Assembly (NCBI GenBank): GCA_019308905.1
Contig: JAFDHF010000041.1
Span: 1 to 64,000, forward strand
DNA from: Deltaproteobacteria bacterium
Lineage (GTDB): Bacteria > Desulfobacterota > BSN033 > WVXP01
Direction: 5' to 3'
DNA length: 64,000 bases
Shown here: positions 8,646 through 16,280 of the stretch, piece after piece
Numbering within the stretch: the first letter of the stretch is position 1
Layout of the letters: every line of letters begins with the position of its first letter
The notes under the pieces: model-generated
Told to the model about the DNA's origin: nothing
Seen by the model: the letters and a program-made list of their open reading frames with translations, nothing else
The model's database searches: none
Program-made: the position numbers and the translations under genes

Positions 8646-9827
8646 TCAAGTTACCAGCAGGGCGACGGGATCCATGATCCCCAGCCGCCGGAGGGTTGTC
8701 CTCTGTGCCTCGTCGAGCAAGACGGCCCGATAGGAAATCCCCAAACCATGGGCCTGGACGAGGAGATTGAGCAACTGATAGCCGATCTCCCAAAGTGCTC
8801 GCCCGAAGCCCTCGTTCCTTCCGAGAACGACGAGCCCGAGGCTTGCCGAAAACGAGCTCAACACCCGGCTGATCTCTTGCGTGTCCGCCTGCCCTGCCTC
8901 ACCGAGCAGATGTGTGGGCCTGCCGCCATGCCAGTTCACGTACTTTGAAACGCCTCTTTCGGACACGAAATAGACGCTCGATATGCCCTGCTCGCCGGCC
9001 CATGTGGGAACCGTCATGCCCCAAGGCCTCGATTTGTAGAAGTGGGGGGTTCTTCCCCTGGCCGCCCACAGCAGTTGGCCGACTGACTCCTCGGTGGGTT
9101 GTTGGCCATGGCCTTTCTCGGTCTTCAGCCTTTCCAGGGCACCTGTGAGCGGTATCGTGCCGTCTCTGGCAGGATCGGGCAGATTCCCTCTTTGCCATGG
9201 TTTCTTCTCCACGGGAGGCATGTCGGACCAGAACGAAGCGCCGTAGGAGGGCTTCATGGCATCGAGCTGTATGTTTACCGTGGCATGGACGCCATCGGAC
9301 AGGGTTTTTCCGTCTTTTCCGAGGTTCCGAAAAGCCATGCCCACGCCGAGAGCGGCGCAAACTAGCCCTACGGCCTGGTGCTGCATGCCGCTTTCGATCA
9401 TTGCCCAGTCTCTCTCGATGCCCGAGGCATGGTTGTCGATGACAAAGGTCAGGAGGCCTTCTTTGGCCCGGATTCCCACGTCCAGCGCGGTGAAACGGGG
9501 GATCCTGGCGAGTTCGACTACGCTGTGCACCTGGTCCTCGGACAATCTCTTCATCCTGTCGAACATGCCCCAGTGAAAATTCCTGGGATCTTCATCGTAG
9601 TCGCTCGTGCACCGTGAGTTCAGAGCCTTTTCGATGGAAACGGTCCGGCCTTCGTCAGGGAGCTCGACGATCTCTCTCTCGCTGTCTGGTGGTATCTCGG
9701 GCGCAAGGCCGAAGCGGCTTCTCAAACGGCGGAAGATGCCCTCCATAAAGGAAAATCCACAAGCCGGAAAGACCATTAACATTCCCCCTACGTTACCCGC
9801 AAGTTGCAAGAAGTTTCTTCTGGTCAT
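8646..9827 (-). CDS. Tat-exported nitroreductase/SagB-like flavoprotein
   Basis: 393 residues from the ATG at 9827, where a twin-arginine signal begins (MTRRNFLQLAGNVGGML, then a hydrophobic stretch ending near VFPACG). The mature part seems to contain two nitroreductase-like halves: residues of the pattern ESGMQHQAVGLVCAALGVG and, later, LWAARGRTPHFYKSRPWG followed by GRALWEIGYQLLNLLVQAHGLG, which match the FMN-binding helices of SagB/ThcOx-type oxidases. SagB-type enzymes oxidise heterocycles in ribosomal peptides, but that needs partners not seen here. Export of a folded flavoprotein next to an ACP/adenylation module is unusual. The family call is moderately sure; the reaction is unknown. 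Confidence 0.65.
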   Translation of the reverse strand: MTRRNFLQLAGNVGGMLMVFPACGFSFMEGIFRRLRSRFGLAPEIPPDSEREIVELPDEGRTVSIEKALNSRCTSDYDEDPRNFHWGMFDRMKRLSEDQVHSVVELARIPRFTALDVGIRAKEGLLTFVIDNHASGIERDWAMIESGMQHQAVGLVCAALGVGMAFRNLGKDGKTLSDGVHATVNIQLDAMKPSYGASFWSDMPPVEKKPWQRGNLPDPARDGTIPLTGALERLKTEKGHGQQPTEESVGQLLWAARGRTPHFYKSRPWGMTVPTWAGEQGISSVYFVSERGVSKYVNWHGGRPTHLLGEAGQADTQEISRVLSSFSASLGLVVLGRNEGFGRALWEIGYQLLNLLVQAHGLGISYRAVLLDEAQRTTLRRLGIMDPVALLVT

Positions 9828-9993
9828 GGGAACGACAGAATGCCAGTTCAAAGAAGTCTCTGGGTCCCTTCAATTCCGTCGGCCGCGTTTCGGGTTTTGA
9901 GGTGTGGCGCCGTCTCGGTTGCCTGAAGGGATCCTCCGGGGGCCTCGTTCTCTTTCACCGCAGAGGCGCAGAGAACGCTGAGTCGAGCTATCT

Positions 9994-10026
9994 TTTTGCT
10001 TTCCGCTGAGGGGGCGGAAAGCAAAA
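9994..10026. repeat. Perfect 13-bp hairpin inside the element
   Basis: Arms TTTTGCTTTCCGC (9994-10006) and GCGGAAAGCAAAA (10014-10026) enclose a 7-nt loop. A near copy (CCCTTTCCGC / GCAGAAAGGG with a 7-nt loop) stands in opposite orientation at 10295-10321. No T-run follows on either strand, so this is more likely part of the repeat unit than an intrinsic terminator. Confidence 0.7.
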
Positions 10027-10032
10027 GGCGTC

Positions 10033-10230
10033 TCAAATGGGCTTTTCCTCCAGATTGTTCACGATTCGGACGATGCCGTCGCGCATCACTGGGACATCGA
10101 AATTCAGCAGCAATCCCAACTTGAGGCCCGACAACTTGAGATAGGTCGACAGTCGGGCTTTATGAATCGGTTCGATTTTCTAGCATGCTTTCGGCTCTAG
10201 GATTAGGATGACTGTATTCTCGTGACAGCA
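10033..10230 (-). pseudogene. GxxExxY-family (PD-(D/E)XK-like) gene relic
   Basis: Translation of the minus strand gives IEPIHKARLSTYLKLSGLK, then GLLLNFDVPVMRDGIVRI and VNNLEEKP before a stop at 10033. This is the conserved C-terminal half of GxxExxY proteins. Upstream the frame continues as NTVILILEPKAC but meets an in-frame TAG just before KIEP, and the N-terminal half with the GxxExxY motif is absent. The gene is therefore truncated and interrupted. GxxExxY proteins belong to a nuclease-like fold of unknown function. Confidence 0.75.
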
Positions 10231-10238
10231 CTGCTCAA

Positions 10239-10838
10239 TTACTTGGGATCCATCCGGTTCCTCTCACTTGAACAGTTCGGAGATGCCGGGCTTCCCCTTT
10301 CCGCCCTCTCAGCAGAAAGGGAAACCTGCGCTTTCTCTGCGTCCTCTGCGCCTCTGCGGTGAACATCCGGTATTTCTCTGAGCACTCGGGCCGGGTTGCC
10401 GGCGACGATGGTCTTTGCAGGCACGTCACGGGTGACGACGCTTCCCGCCCCGACTATGGCTTCTTCGCCGATGGTGATGCTGGACAGGATCGTCGATCCC
10501 GAGCCGATAGAGGCTCCCCTTTTGACCAGGGTGGGTTCCACGGACCAGTCTTCCTCGGTCTGGAGCTCTCCCTCGGGGGTTGTTGCCCTTGGGTATTTGT
10601 CGTTCGTGAAGGTGACCCCGTGGGCCACCATGACGTTGTCCTCGATCGTCACGCCTTCGCAGACGAAGGTGTGGCTCTGGATCTTGCAGTTTCTGCCGAT
10701 CCTGGAGTTCTTCTGGATTTCTACAAAGGGGCCGATCTTGGTGTTGTCGCCGATCTCACACCCGTAGAGGTTGACGAAATCTGCGATCTTCACGTTCAGG
10801 CCCAGCCTGACATCCGGGGCGATCCGTTTATGCTGCAT
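10239..10838 (-). CDS. UDP-sugar N-acetyltransferase (WlbB/WbpD-like) with a repeat-derived tail
   Basis: 199 residues. The first 155 or so form a left-handed beta-helix acetyltransferase of the WbpD type ([62 protein letters not shown]). These acetylate a 3-amino group of a UDP-linked sugar. The start overlaps the end of the upstream dehydrogenase gene by 11 bp, as in wlbA-wlbB pairs. The last 40 or so residues, beginning [13 protein letters not shown], are the translation of the inverted repeat of the neighbouring element and are not part of the family. No matching aminotransferase is in the window. Confidence 0.85.
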   Translation of the reverse strand: MQHKRIAPDVRLGLNVKIADFVNLYGCEIGDNTKIGPFVEIQKNSRIGRNCKIQSHTFVCEGVTIEDNVMVAHGVTFTNDKYPRATTPEGELQTEEDWSVEPTLVKRGASIGSGSTILSSITIGEEAIVGAGSVVTRDVPAKTIVAGNPARVLREIPDVHRRGAEDAEKAQVSLSAERAERGSPASPNCSSERNRMDPK

Positions 10839-11865
10839 TCTTGATCAGGTTGGCGTACTTGATGGGGACTGCTTTGCCCTGCCTCTTGAGTGATTCGCTG
10901 GCGGCCTCGAGCACGGACACAACCCTGAGGCCGCTGTAGCCGTCGCTGCGAGGAGTCTGGTTCTTTTCGATGCACTCGATGAAGTGGGCGCATTCGTGCC
11001 GGAGGGGTTCGTACTCCTCGATGCGAGGGCTGTAGATGTCTCCGTACCTGTAGGAGAAGGGAAACTCACCGAAGGTGTCATAGTAGGGCGGTGCCTCCAC
11101 TCCCTTGTCGTATATCTTGATCTTTTCCTGGGGTTCGGTGTCGTCGTAGACCAGCATCTTCTTGTTCCCAACGATCGTCGTCCTCCGTACCTTCTTTGGA
11201 TCGAGCCAACTGCTGTGGATGAATGCAATGGTCCCGTTGGGAAAGTTGAGGGTAATGGTGGCGACGTCTTCGATCTCTTTCTTGTAGTGACCCTTGCCCT
11301 GGCCGTTGACCGACACGGGGTGTTTCCCCAGGATGTAGGTGATGATGGAGATGTCGTGCGGAGCCAGATCCCAGATCACGTTGATATCGGGCTGGAAGAG
11401 CCCGAGGTTCAGCCTGACACTCGATATGTAGAGGATCTCGCCGAGGTCTCCCCTTGCGACGATCTCCCTGATCTTGTTGACGGCGGCCGTGTACTCGAAG
11501 GTGTGGCCCACCATGAGGATCCTGTCTTTCTTCTCGGCGAGGCGGATCAAGTCGAGGCAGGCCTCCGAGTTGTGGCACAGGGGCTTCTCGACAAACACGT
11601 GTTTGTCGTGGAGGAGCGCCTCCTTTGCCAGTTCGTAATGGGTGAAGACCGGCGTGGCGATGCCGATCGCATCGATCTCCGGATTGTTTATCAACCGCTT
11701 GAAGTCATCTGTGGTTACGATGCCCGGGTAGAGGGCCTCCATTCGGTCGAGTTTCTTCCGGTCCAGATCGCAGCACATGAGCATACGGCTTTGGGCCAAT
11801 TGGGTGTAGTTCCGGATAAGGTTCGGCCCCCAGTAGCCACACCCTATGATGCCTATGGTAATCAT
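10828..11865 (-). CDS. Gfo/Idh/MocA-family dehydrogenase (WlbA-like)
   Basis: 345 residues from the ATG at 11865, which has a CGGAGG ribosome site; longer upstream frames lack it. The Rossmann motif is [17 protein letters not shown] and the catalytic EKP motif is in [12 protein letters not shown]. An acetyltransferase of the WbpD type follows directly with overlap, which suggests oxidation of a UDP-HexNAc at C3 before amination and acetylation. The second dehydrogenase of this family at the left window edge may work on another sugar. Confidence 0.85.
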   Translation of the reverse strand: MITIGIIGCGYWGPNLIRNYTQLAQSRMLMCCDLDRKKLDRMEALYPGIVTTDDFKRLINNPEIDAIGIATPVFTHYELAKEALLHDKHVFVEKPLCHNSEACLDLIRLAEKKDRILMVGHTFEYTAAVNKIREIVARGDLGEILYISSVRLNLGLFQPDINVIWDLAPHDISIITYILGKHPVSVNGQGKGHYKKEIEDVATITLNFPNGTIAFIHSSWLDPKKVRRTTIVGNKKMLVYDDTEPQEKIKIYDKGVEAPPYYDTFGEFPFSYRYGDIYSPRIEEYEPLRHECAHFIECIEKNQTPRSDGYSGLRVVSVLEAASESLKRQGKAVPIKYANLIKNAA

Positions 11866-11884
11866 GAGAAACCTCCGGGTTTTT

Positions 11885-11960
11885 GGTCTATCTGGTCTGT
11901 TTCGTCTGTTTAGTTTGTTTCGTCGGGAAAGGCAAAGGCGCGGGTTTCGTCTATCCGGCC
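11885..11960. repeat. 9-bp periodic repeat tract (class A)
   Basis: On the plus strand the units read GTCTATCTG, GTCTGTTTC, GTCTGTTTA, GTTTGTTTC, GTCGGGAAA and so on, with a strict 9-bp period. The tract fills the whole gap between the sugar transferase stop and the dehydrogenase leader. Read on the gene strand it encodes a D-[EQ]-[TI] tripeptide pattern. Confidence 0.8.
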
Positions 11961-13154
11961 CTAGTAGGCGCCTTTGGCCGAGAGGACTGCGCCGAAGGTT
12001 TTGAGGATGATCTTGATGTCGAGCCAGAGGGACCAGTTGCTCGCGTACCGGAGGTCGAGCCTTACCATGTCGTCGAAACTCGTCCGGCTCCTGCCGCTCA
12101 CCTGCCACAGCCCCGTGAGTCCCGGCTTGACCTCGAATATCCGGGCCGAATGCCACAGGCTGTACTTCTCTACCTCGTAAGGAATCGGAGGACGAGGGCC
12201 GACGAGGCTCATCTCTCCTTTAAGGATGTTGAAGAGCTGGGGCAACTCGTCCAGGCTCGTCTTCCTAAGAAAACGACCCAGCGGTGTAACCCGGGGATCG
12301 TCGCTGATCTTGTACACAGGCTCTTCGTCTGTCCCCTGGTTGAGCTTTTGGTGATGCCCGCTGATCAGACCCGTTACGAATCTCTTGTGGATCTCGGGGT
12401 CCGTGTCGACATACATTGACCTGAACTTGAGAAAGACGAACCTTCGGCCCAGAAAACCGATCCTCTCCTGGCGGAAGAGCACCGGGCCCCGGGAGGTCAA
12501 CTTGATCAGGAGGGCAAGAATAAGCATCAGGGGAGACGTGAGAATGATGCCGAGGAGCGACCCCACCACGTCGAGGATCCGCTTTGCAAGCCTCCCCTGG
12601 GAGGATGGGGTATCCGGGCTCACTATGTCCGTGTATACCGGGCTGCCATTGAGACTACCTCCGCTTCCCGCTTTGTCCTTTCCCTCCCGCGGGTCGCTCC
12701 CTCCGTCCGGACAGTCTCCGTCAAAAGTATAGACCTGGACGAATCGACCGAGGTCCACGCCCTTGGCAACCGGCCAGTTCCGCCCTGCCTGGTTGCATAT
12801 CTTCGCCTTGACTTCAAGCGCCCCCGATCTTTGGGTGTTGGGCATGAGGAGACCGACCATTCTTGCGTCGAGCCATCCCCTGATATCGATCTCCCTGGCA
12901 CTCCTGAGGAGCTGCTTGATCAGCCGGCTCTCAACGGCCCGGGCAGACCCTCTGGCTTTGCCGTTCAACGCCGAGACCGCTCCTGCCAGGTCTAAGACAA
13001 GCAGGGAAAAGGGGCTCCCGGTCCGCCTGCTCCGCTCCCTTTCCTCCCTGAGTCGGAGGAGAAAGTAGTTCCGGGTATAGAGCCCCGTCTCGGGATCCAG
13101 GGGTAGAGGACCGTTGAGGCGATAGTTCAGCGAATCTCGAGAGAAGAGTTTCAT
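11961..13154 (-). CDS. Undecaprenyl-phosphate sugar transferase with an N-terminal degenerate GGDEF domain
   Basis: 397 residues. Residues 1 to about 150 look like a GGDEF domain: DPETGLYTRNYFLLRLREE, then FSLLVLDLAG, then LMPNTQRSGA, but the active-site loop is GWLDARM instead of GGDEF, so no cyclase activity is expected. From about residue 185 comes a membrane helix (VVGSLLGIILTSPLMLILA) and the PF02397 transferase core: FRQERIGFLGRRFVFLKFRSM, SDDPRVTPLGRFLRKTSLDELPQ split by few residues, and LVGPRPP. This enzyme puts the first sugar-1-phosphate on the lipid carrier and so starts EPS synthesis. The degenerate GGDEF part may be a c-di-GMP or nucleotide sensor (inference). Confidence 0.9.
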   Translation of the reverse strand: MKLFSRDSLNYRLNGPLPLDPETGLYTRNYFLLRLREERERSRRTGSPFSLLVLDLAGAVSALNGKARGSARAVESRLIKQLLRSAREIDIRGWLDARMVGLLMPNTQRSGALEVKAKICNQAGRNWPVAKGVDLGRFVQVYTFDGDCPDGGSDPREGKDKAGSGGSLNGSPVYTDIVSPDTPSSQGRLAKRILDVVGSLLGIILTSPLMLILALLIKLTSRGPVLFRQERIGFLGRRFVFLKFRSMYVDTDPEIHKRFVTGLISGHHQKLNQGTDEEPVYKISDDPRVTPLGRFLRKTSLDELPQLFNILKGEMSLVGPRPPIPYEVEKYSLWHSARIFEVKPGLTGLWQVSGRSRTSFDDMVRLDLRYASNWSLWLDIKIILKTFGAVLSAKGAY

Positions 13155-13160
13155 GTTATT

Positions 13161-13290
13161 GGTCTATCTGGTCTGTTTGGTCGGTTTCGTCTGTTTCGTC
13201 AGGAAAAAACAAAACCATCCGTTTCGTCGAGAAAGGCAAAAGCGTCTGTCTCGTCTGTTTGGTCGAAAAACCGAAGATCGTCTGTTTGGG
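13161..13290. repeat. 9-bp periodic repeat tract (class A)
   Basis: Between the sugar transferase start and the BY-kinase stop the plus strand reads GGTCTATCTGGTCTGTTTGG and continues with GTCTGTCTC and GTCTGTTTG units. It is interrupted by the recurring spacer GTCGAGAAAGGCAAAAGC, which also appears in the other class A tracts. Confidence 0.75.
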
Positions 13291-13307
13291 CGAAGGCGGG
13301 GGGAGGG

Positions 13308-14150
13308 TTAGTCTTTTTCCTTGCCGTAGTATTGCTTGTAGTAACCCCCGTAGTAGTCGGAGGTTTCGAATTCGGCGCAGTTGAGCACCACTCCGAGTAT
13401 CTTTTCGCGATTGATCGTCCTGAGCTCCCTCTTGACCAGGTCCCTTCTAGTCTTGTCGGCCATGATCACGACAATGATCCCGTCGACCATCTGGCTTAGA
13501 GCACTTACTTCCGAGGTCGAAATAATAGGGGTGGAGTCGATTATGATGTAAGAATCCCTGTATCTCCCTTTCAACTCCTGGATCAAACCGTTCATCCGTC
13601 TTGAACCGACCAATTCACCCGCATTAGACGGTCTGATTCCCGCCGGGATCAGGGTGAGGCCCTCGATCTCCGTAGGAACCATCACCTCTTCGAGAGAGAC
13701 CCTTTCTTCCAAAAGGTCGAAAAGCCCTGGTGCCTTGGCCAGGCCGAGCAGAGATGTCAACTTCAGCCGCCTCAGATCCGCATCGATCAGGATGACAGAC
13801 CCATCCAGGCCCTGGGCCATTATGCTGGAAAGGTTCAGTGTCACAGTGGTTTTTCCTTCACCGGGCATGCAACTCGTAACCACGAGCGAACGAAGAGAAT
13901 TGGCAAGGTTATGGGTGGTTATCATGCTTCGCATTTTCCGGAACTGCTCGGCCATGAGAGAATCCGGCTTTGCGGTAAAGCTCCCCACCACGACACAACT
14001 CGTGAGTCTTTCCCGCTCCGTAAGGGTTCTTACCGGCGCCCTTTCCGGAGGGAACGCGGGAGAAACCTTCTGGGCAGAGGATGTAGCCTTTTCTTTGCGT
14101 TGGATCTGCTCCCTCTGTGCTTTCAGGAGAGCGTCATAGGTCTTGGACAT
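13308..14150 (-). CDS. CpsD/Wzc-type BY-kinase (tyrosine autokinase)
   Basis: 280 residues. Walker A is SCMPGEGKTTVTLN (Lys100), Walker A' is VILIDADLRR (Asp123, Asp125) and Walker B is YIIIDSTPI (Asp205). The C-terminus ends with a tyrosine cluster (YYGGYYKQYYGKEKD), the autophosphorylation tail of BY-kinases. It has no membrane domain, so it must pair with the separately encoded chain-length determinant at 14372-15804. Phosphorylation cycling of this pair controls polymer length. The short segment between the genes is a class A 9-bp repeat tract with no visible ribosome site. Confidence 0.92.
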   Translation of the reverse strand: MSKTYDALLKAQREQIQRKEKATSSAQKVSPAFPPERAPVRTLTERERLTSCVVVGSFTAKPDSLMAEQFRKMRSMITTHNLANSLRSLVVTSCMPGEGKTTVTLNLSSIMAQGLDGSVILIDADLRRLKLTSLLGLAKAPGLFDLLEERVSLEEVMVPTEIEGLTLIPAGIRPSNAGELVGSRRMNGLIQELKGRYRDSYIIIDSTPIISTSEVSALSQMVDGIIVVIMADKTRRDLVKRELRTINREKILGVVLNCAEFETSDYYGGYYKQYYGKEKD

Positions 14151-14157
14151 GGTTTCA

Positions 14158-14350
14158 TGGTCTCGTCTGTCTGGTCTGTTTCGTCTATCTGGTCTGTTTC
14201 GTCGGTCTCGTCTGTCTGGTCTGTCTCGTCTGTCTGGTCTGTCTCGTCTATCTGGTCGATTTCGTCTATTTCGTCTGTCTGGTCGAAAAAACTAAAACCG
14301 TCTATTTCGTCAGAAAAAGCAAAACCGTCTATCTCGTCGGGAGCGTCTGC
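14158..14350. repeat. 9-bp periodic repeat tract (class A, longest and most regular)
   Basis: About 20 near-identical units such as GTCTGTCTG, GTCTGTCTC and GTCTATCTG run head to tail between the BY-kinase and the chain-length determinant. In the gene direction the tract has no stop and would encode DETDQTDETDQT-type repeats. There is no sign that it is translated here as a separate gene. Confidence 0.85.
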
Positions 14351-14371
14351 CGCCAGGCGGGCCAAACCCCG

Positions 14372-14563
14372 CTATGCCCGGGTCCCCTTCTCCTTGGGGA
14401 GGGTGGCCAGAACCGGAAGACCCAGGAACTGGTCCACATCCTCGCGCGTGCGAAAAACAGGATTGAGGAACTCCAACAGGAAGGCCATGCCCACCCCGGC
14501 CATGAGCCCCAGAAACCCGCCGATCAACACATTGAGCCTTTTCTTGGGCTTGACCGGCCTCAT
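14372..14563 (-). CDS. C-terminal fragment of the chain-length determinant (Wzz/GumC)
   Basis: 63 residues holding only the end of a Wzz/GumC protein: a PVKPKKRLN linker, one transmembrane helix (VLIGGFLGLMAGVGMAFLL) and the cytoplasmic FRTREDVDQFLGLPVLATLP motif that contacts the BY-kinase. The frame runs back a few codons as AAVPVMRPVKPKK, the normal family linker, showing that it was once continuous with the ORF at 14560-15804. The ATG overlaps the TGA of that ORF (ATGA), so it could be translated by coupling. Confidence 0.8.
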   Translation of the reverse strand: MRPVKPKKRLNVLIGGFLGLMAGVGMAFLLEFLNPVFRTREDVDQFLGLPVLATLPKEKGTRA

Positions 14564-15804
14564 AACAGGTACAGCCGCTTATCCATGCTTTCGCCTATTT
14601 TGGCCTCTTCGAACTTCCTAAGATAGAGCTTGTAGTTCGCCTCATTGATCGAAACCTGCCTCTTAAGCTCGTTTATCTGTTTTTCAAACCTGTCGAGATT
14701 GGCCAGATCCTTCCGGTAGGAGGCGATCTGGGATTTCTGGCTCCTTGCCTTGGCCTTCAGCGCCTCGAGGCGTGCCTTTGCCCTGAGAAGGTCTGTCTCG
14801 AGGTTCTGGCGTACCGGGCTCTTCCCCGAAACGACCACCTTCTGTTCCTTCTTCTCCTCTTCGGCGATCATCTTCTTGACCCGCCTGATCTCTTCCTTGA
14901 GCCCCTGGAGCTCGAGATCGACCAGCCTCGCCTTCAGGGCTGCCAGGGTTTGTGAAGTCTTGTTGACCGTCTCCTGGAGCTGAACGTTCTGGTCGAGGCT
15001 GGAAAGCTGGCCCTGCAAGGACGCCACGAGCTCCAAGTTCTCCTGAATCTCGTTTTCGGTCTTTCTCATCTGGGATCGACCATCAGAGAGCCTCCCGAGA
15101 AGAATGGTCCTTTGCTGGGAGAGAGAGGTGATGGAATGACTCCGTTTGAAGGCTTCGAGCTCTCTTTCAGACTCTCTCAGCCGCTGTTCCCACTTTTTGG
15201 CCTGTTCCTCGAGCAGGCTGTATGTCCGAGGATTGGTATAGACCCTGATGTGCTGATCGAGATACAGGCCGACGAGGGTATTCACGACCCTGGCGGCGAT
15301 GACCGGGTCCGGCCATTCAAAGGTGACGTTGATTACGTTACTCCTGGGAACAGCAGAAACCTTGAGGCTATTCGCCACGGCCTTGTAAACCCCCTGCAAG
15401 GAGGGGATCTTCTTCTTTTCCTCCTTTTGTTCCTTTCCCCCGAACAGCCGGCCCTTGAGCGTCCGGTCGGGATAGTCGAAGAGGCGGCTCACCCCCATGC
15501 GGTCGACCAGGCTGACTACCAGGCTGAAGCTTTTGAGGATCGCGATTTCCGAGTTCACCTTCTCGGATTCTCTCGAGTAATCCACCACCGCCGGCGCGCC
15601 TCCGCTGGGGGAGACATAGATATCCTCCCGTCCCGCCCGGACAAGCAGTTGGGAGGAGGCCCGGAACACGGGGGTCGCCATCATCGAGCCCACAGCCACC
15701 GTGATGACCGTGGAAAGGAAAAGGACCGCGATCTTCCACCTGTGTTTCTTGACCACGTAAAGGGCCGTGCGGATCTGGATGTGGGTCAGAGATTGGTCTT
15801 GCAT
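14560..15804 (-). CDS. Polysaccharide chain-length determinant, N-terminal part (Wzz/GumC family, frame-split)
   Basis: 414 residues. A first membrane helix is at about residues 21-43 (RWKIAVLFLSTVITVAVGSM), followed by the Wzz domain, then a long coiled coil (about 190-390) with GNVR-like ending QINELKRQVSINEANYKLYL. The protein stops after ESMDKRLYLL, where family members continue through a proline-rich linker to a second membrane helix. That missing part lies in the next frame at 14372-14563. A deletion with frameshift near 14575 explains this. If no reconstitution occurs, the protein has lost its second helix and kinase-contact tail. Confidence 0.88.
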   Translation of the reverse strand: MQDQSLTHIQIRTALYVVKKHRWKIAVLFLSTVITVAVGSMMATPVFRASSQLLVRAGREDIYVSPSGGAPAVVDYSRESEKVNSEIAILKSFSLVVSLVDRMGVSRLFDYPDRTLKGRLFGGKEQKEEKKKIPSLQGVYKAVANSLKVSAVPRSNVINVTFEWPDPVIAARVVNTLVGLYLDQHIRVYTNPRTYSLLEEQAKKWEQRLRESERELEAFKRSHSITSLSQQRTILLGRLSDGRSQMRKTENEIQENLELVASLQGQLSSLDQNVQLQETVNKTSQTLAALKARLVDLELQGLKEEIRRVKKMIAEEEKKEQKVVVSGKSPVRQNLETDLLRAKARLEALKAKARSQKSQIASYRKDLANLDRFEKQINELKRQVSINEANYKLYLRKFEEAKIGESMDKRLYLL

Positions 15805-15809
15805 GGGAT

Positions 15810-15890
15810 TTCGTCGGTCTCGTCTATTTGGTCTGTCTCGTCTATTTGGTCTGTCTCGTCGGGAAAGGCAAAAGTGCCTGTTTCGACCGA
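15810..15890. repeat. 9-bp periodic repeat tract (class A)
   Basis: Units TCGTCTATTTGGTCTGTC repeat between the chain-length determinant and the retropepsin-like gene, ending in the spacer GTCGGGAAAGGCAAAAG that recurs in other class A tracts. Confidence 0.75.
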
Positions 15891-15893
15891 ATC

Positions 15894-16280
15894 CTATTTC
15901 ATCAGTATGCTACCGGAACGAAGTATAATCTCGATTTCAAATCTCCCCAGGAAATCCATACCTAACAACCCATCGACATAAACTCCAAAAGGCAGAGTAT
16001 GGGCCAGCACCTCAAAATCCTGCAATAGACGCCCCAGGCAATGAAACTTGCTGACAGAAACCACGGGAACTATCTCATACCCGCTCCCGGTTATGATCCT
16101 TTGAGTCCTTTTGGGCACCGCAGGGCTGCAACCTATGGATTCGAGTATTTCCTGTGATATCAGCGTATAGGCTGACCCAGTGTCTACCAACAAGGTCGGA
16201 TAAGCCCTACCCTCTACTCCCTCAACAAAAGCCTTGATCAGCAGGAGAGATCCTCTCTTTTGAGCATTATATGTTCTCAT
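15894..16280 (-). CDS. Retropepsin-like aspartic protease
   Basis: 128 residues with the single-lobe aspartic protease signature LLVDTGSAYTLIS at about residues 30-42 and the second conserved segment DGLLGMDFLGRFE near residues 105-117. The length matches bacterial retropepsin-like proteins, which act as dimers. Its ATG overlaps the stop of the 75-residue gene upstream (ATGA). Base composition of this pair is clearly less GC-rich than the flanking EPS genes, which suggests later acquisition. No role in EPS synthesis is known. Confidence 0.8.
   Translation of the reverse strand: MRTYNAQKRGSLLLIKAFVEGVEGRAYPTLLVDTGSAYTLISQEILESIGCSPAVPKRTQRIITGSGYEIVPVVSVSKFHCLGRLLQDFEVLAHTLPFGVYVDGLLGMDFLGRFEIEIILRSGSILMK

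Larger units (their letters stand above)
9954..10363. mobile_element. Inverted-repeat-bounded element carrying a GxxExxY relic
   Basis: The 20-bp sequence TTCACCGCAGAGGCGCAGAG stands at 9954-9973, and its exact reverse complement stands at 10344-10363. Just inside each end is a hairpin with a similar loop: arms 9994-10006 and 10014-10026 on the left, 10295-10304 and 10312-10321 on the right. Between them lies a broken GxxExxY gene. The right end lies within the reading frame of the acetyltransferase at 10239-10838 and supplies its last 40 or so codons. No target duplication was seen. The unit has the form of a small decayed mobile element. Confidence 0.65.

Noticed and set aside
9994-10026. 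The perfect hairpin as an intrinsic terminator
   Set aside because: No T-run follows on either strand, and a sister copy at 10295-10321 shows it belongs to the inverted-repeat element.
14123-14365. An 80-codon minus-strand frame encoding DETDQT-type repeats
   Set aside because: It is the translation of a 9-bp intergenic repeat tract. There is no ribosome site, and no known family fits.
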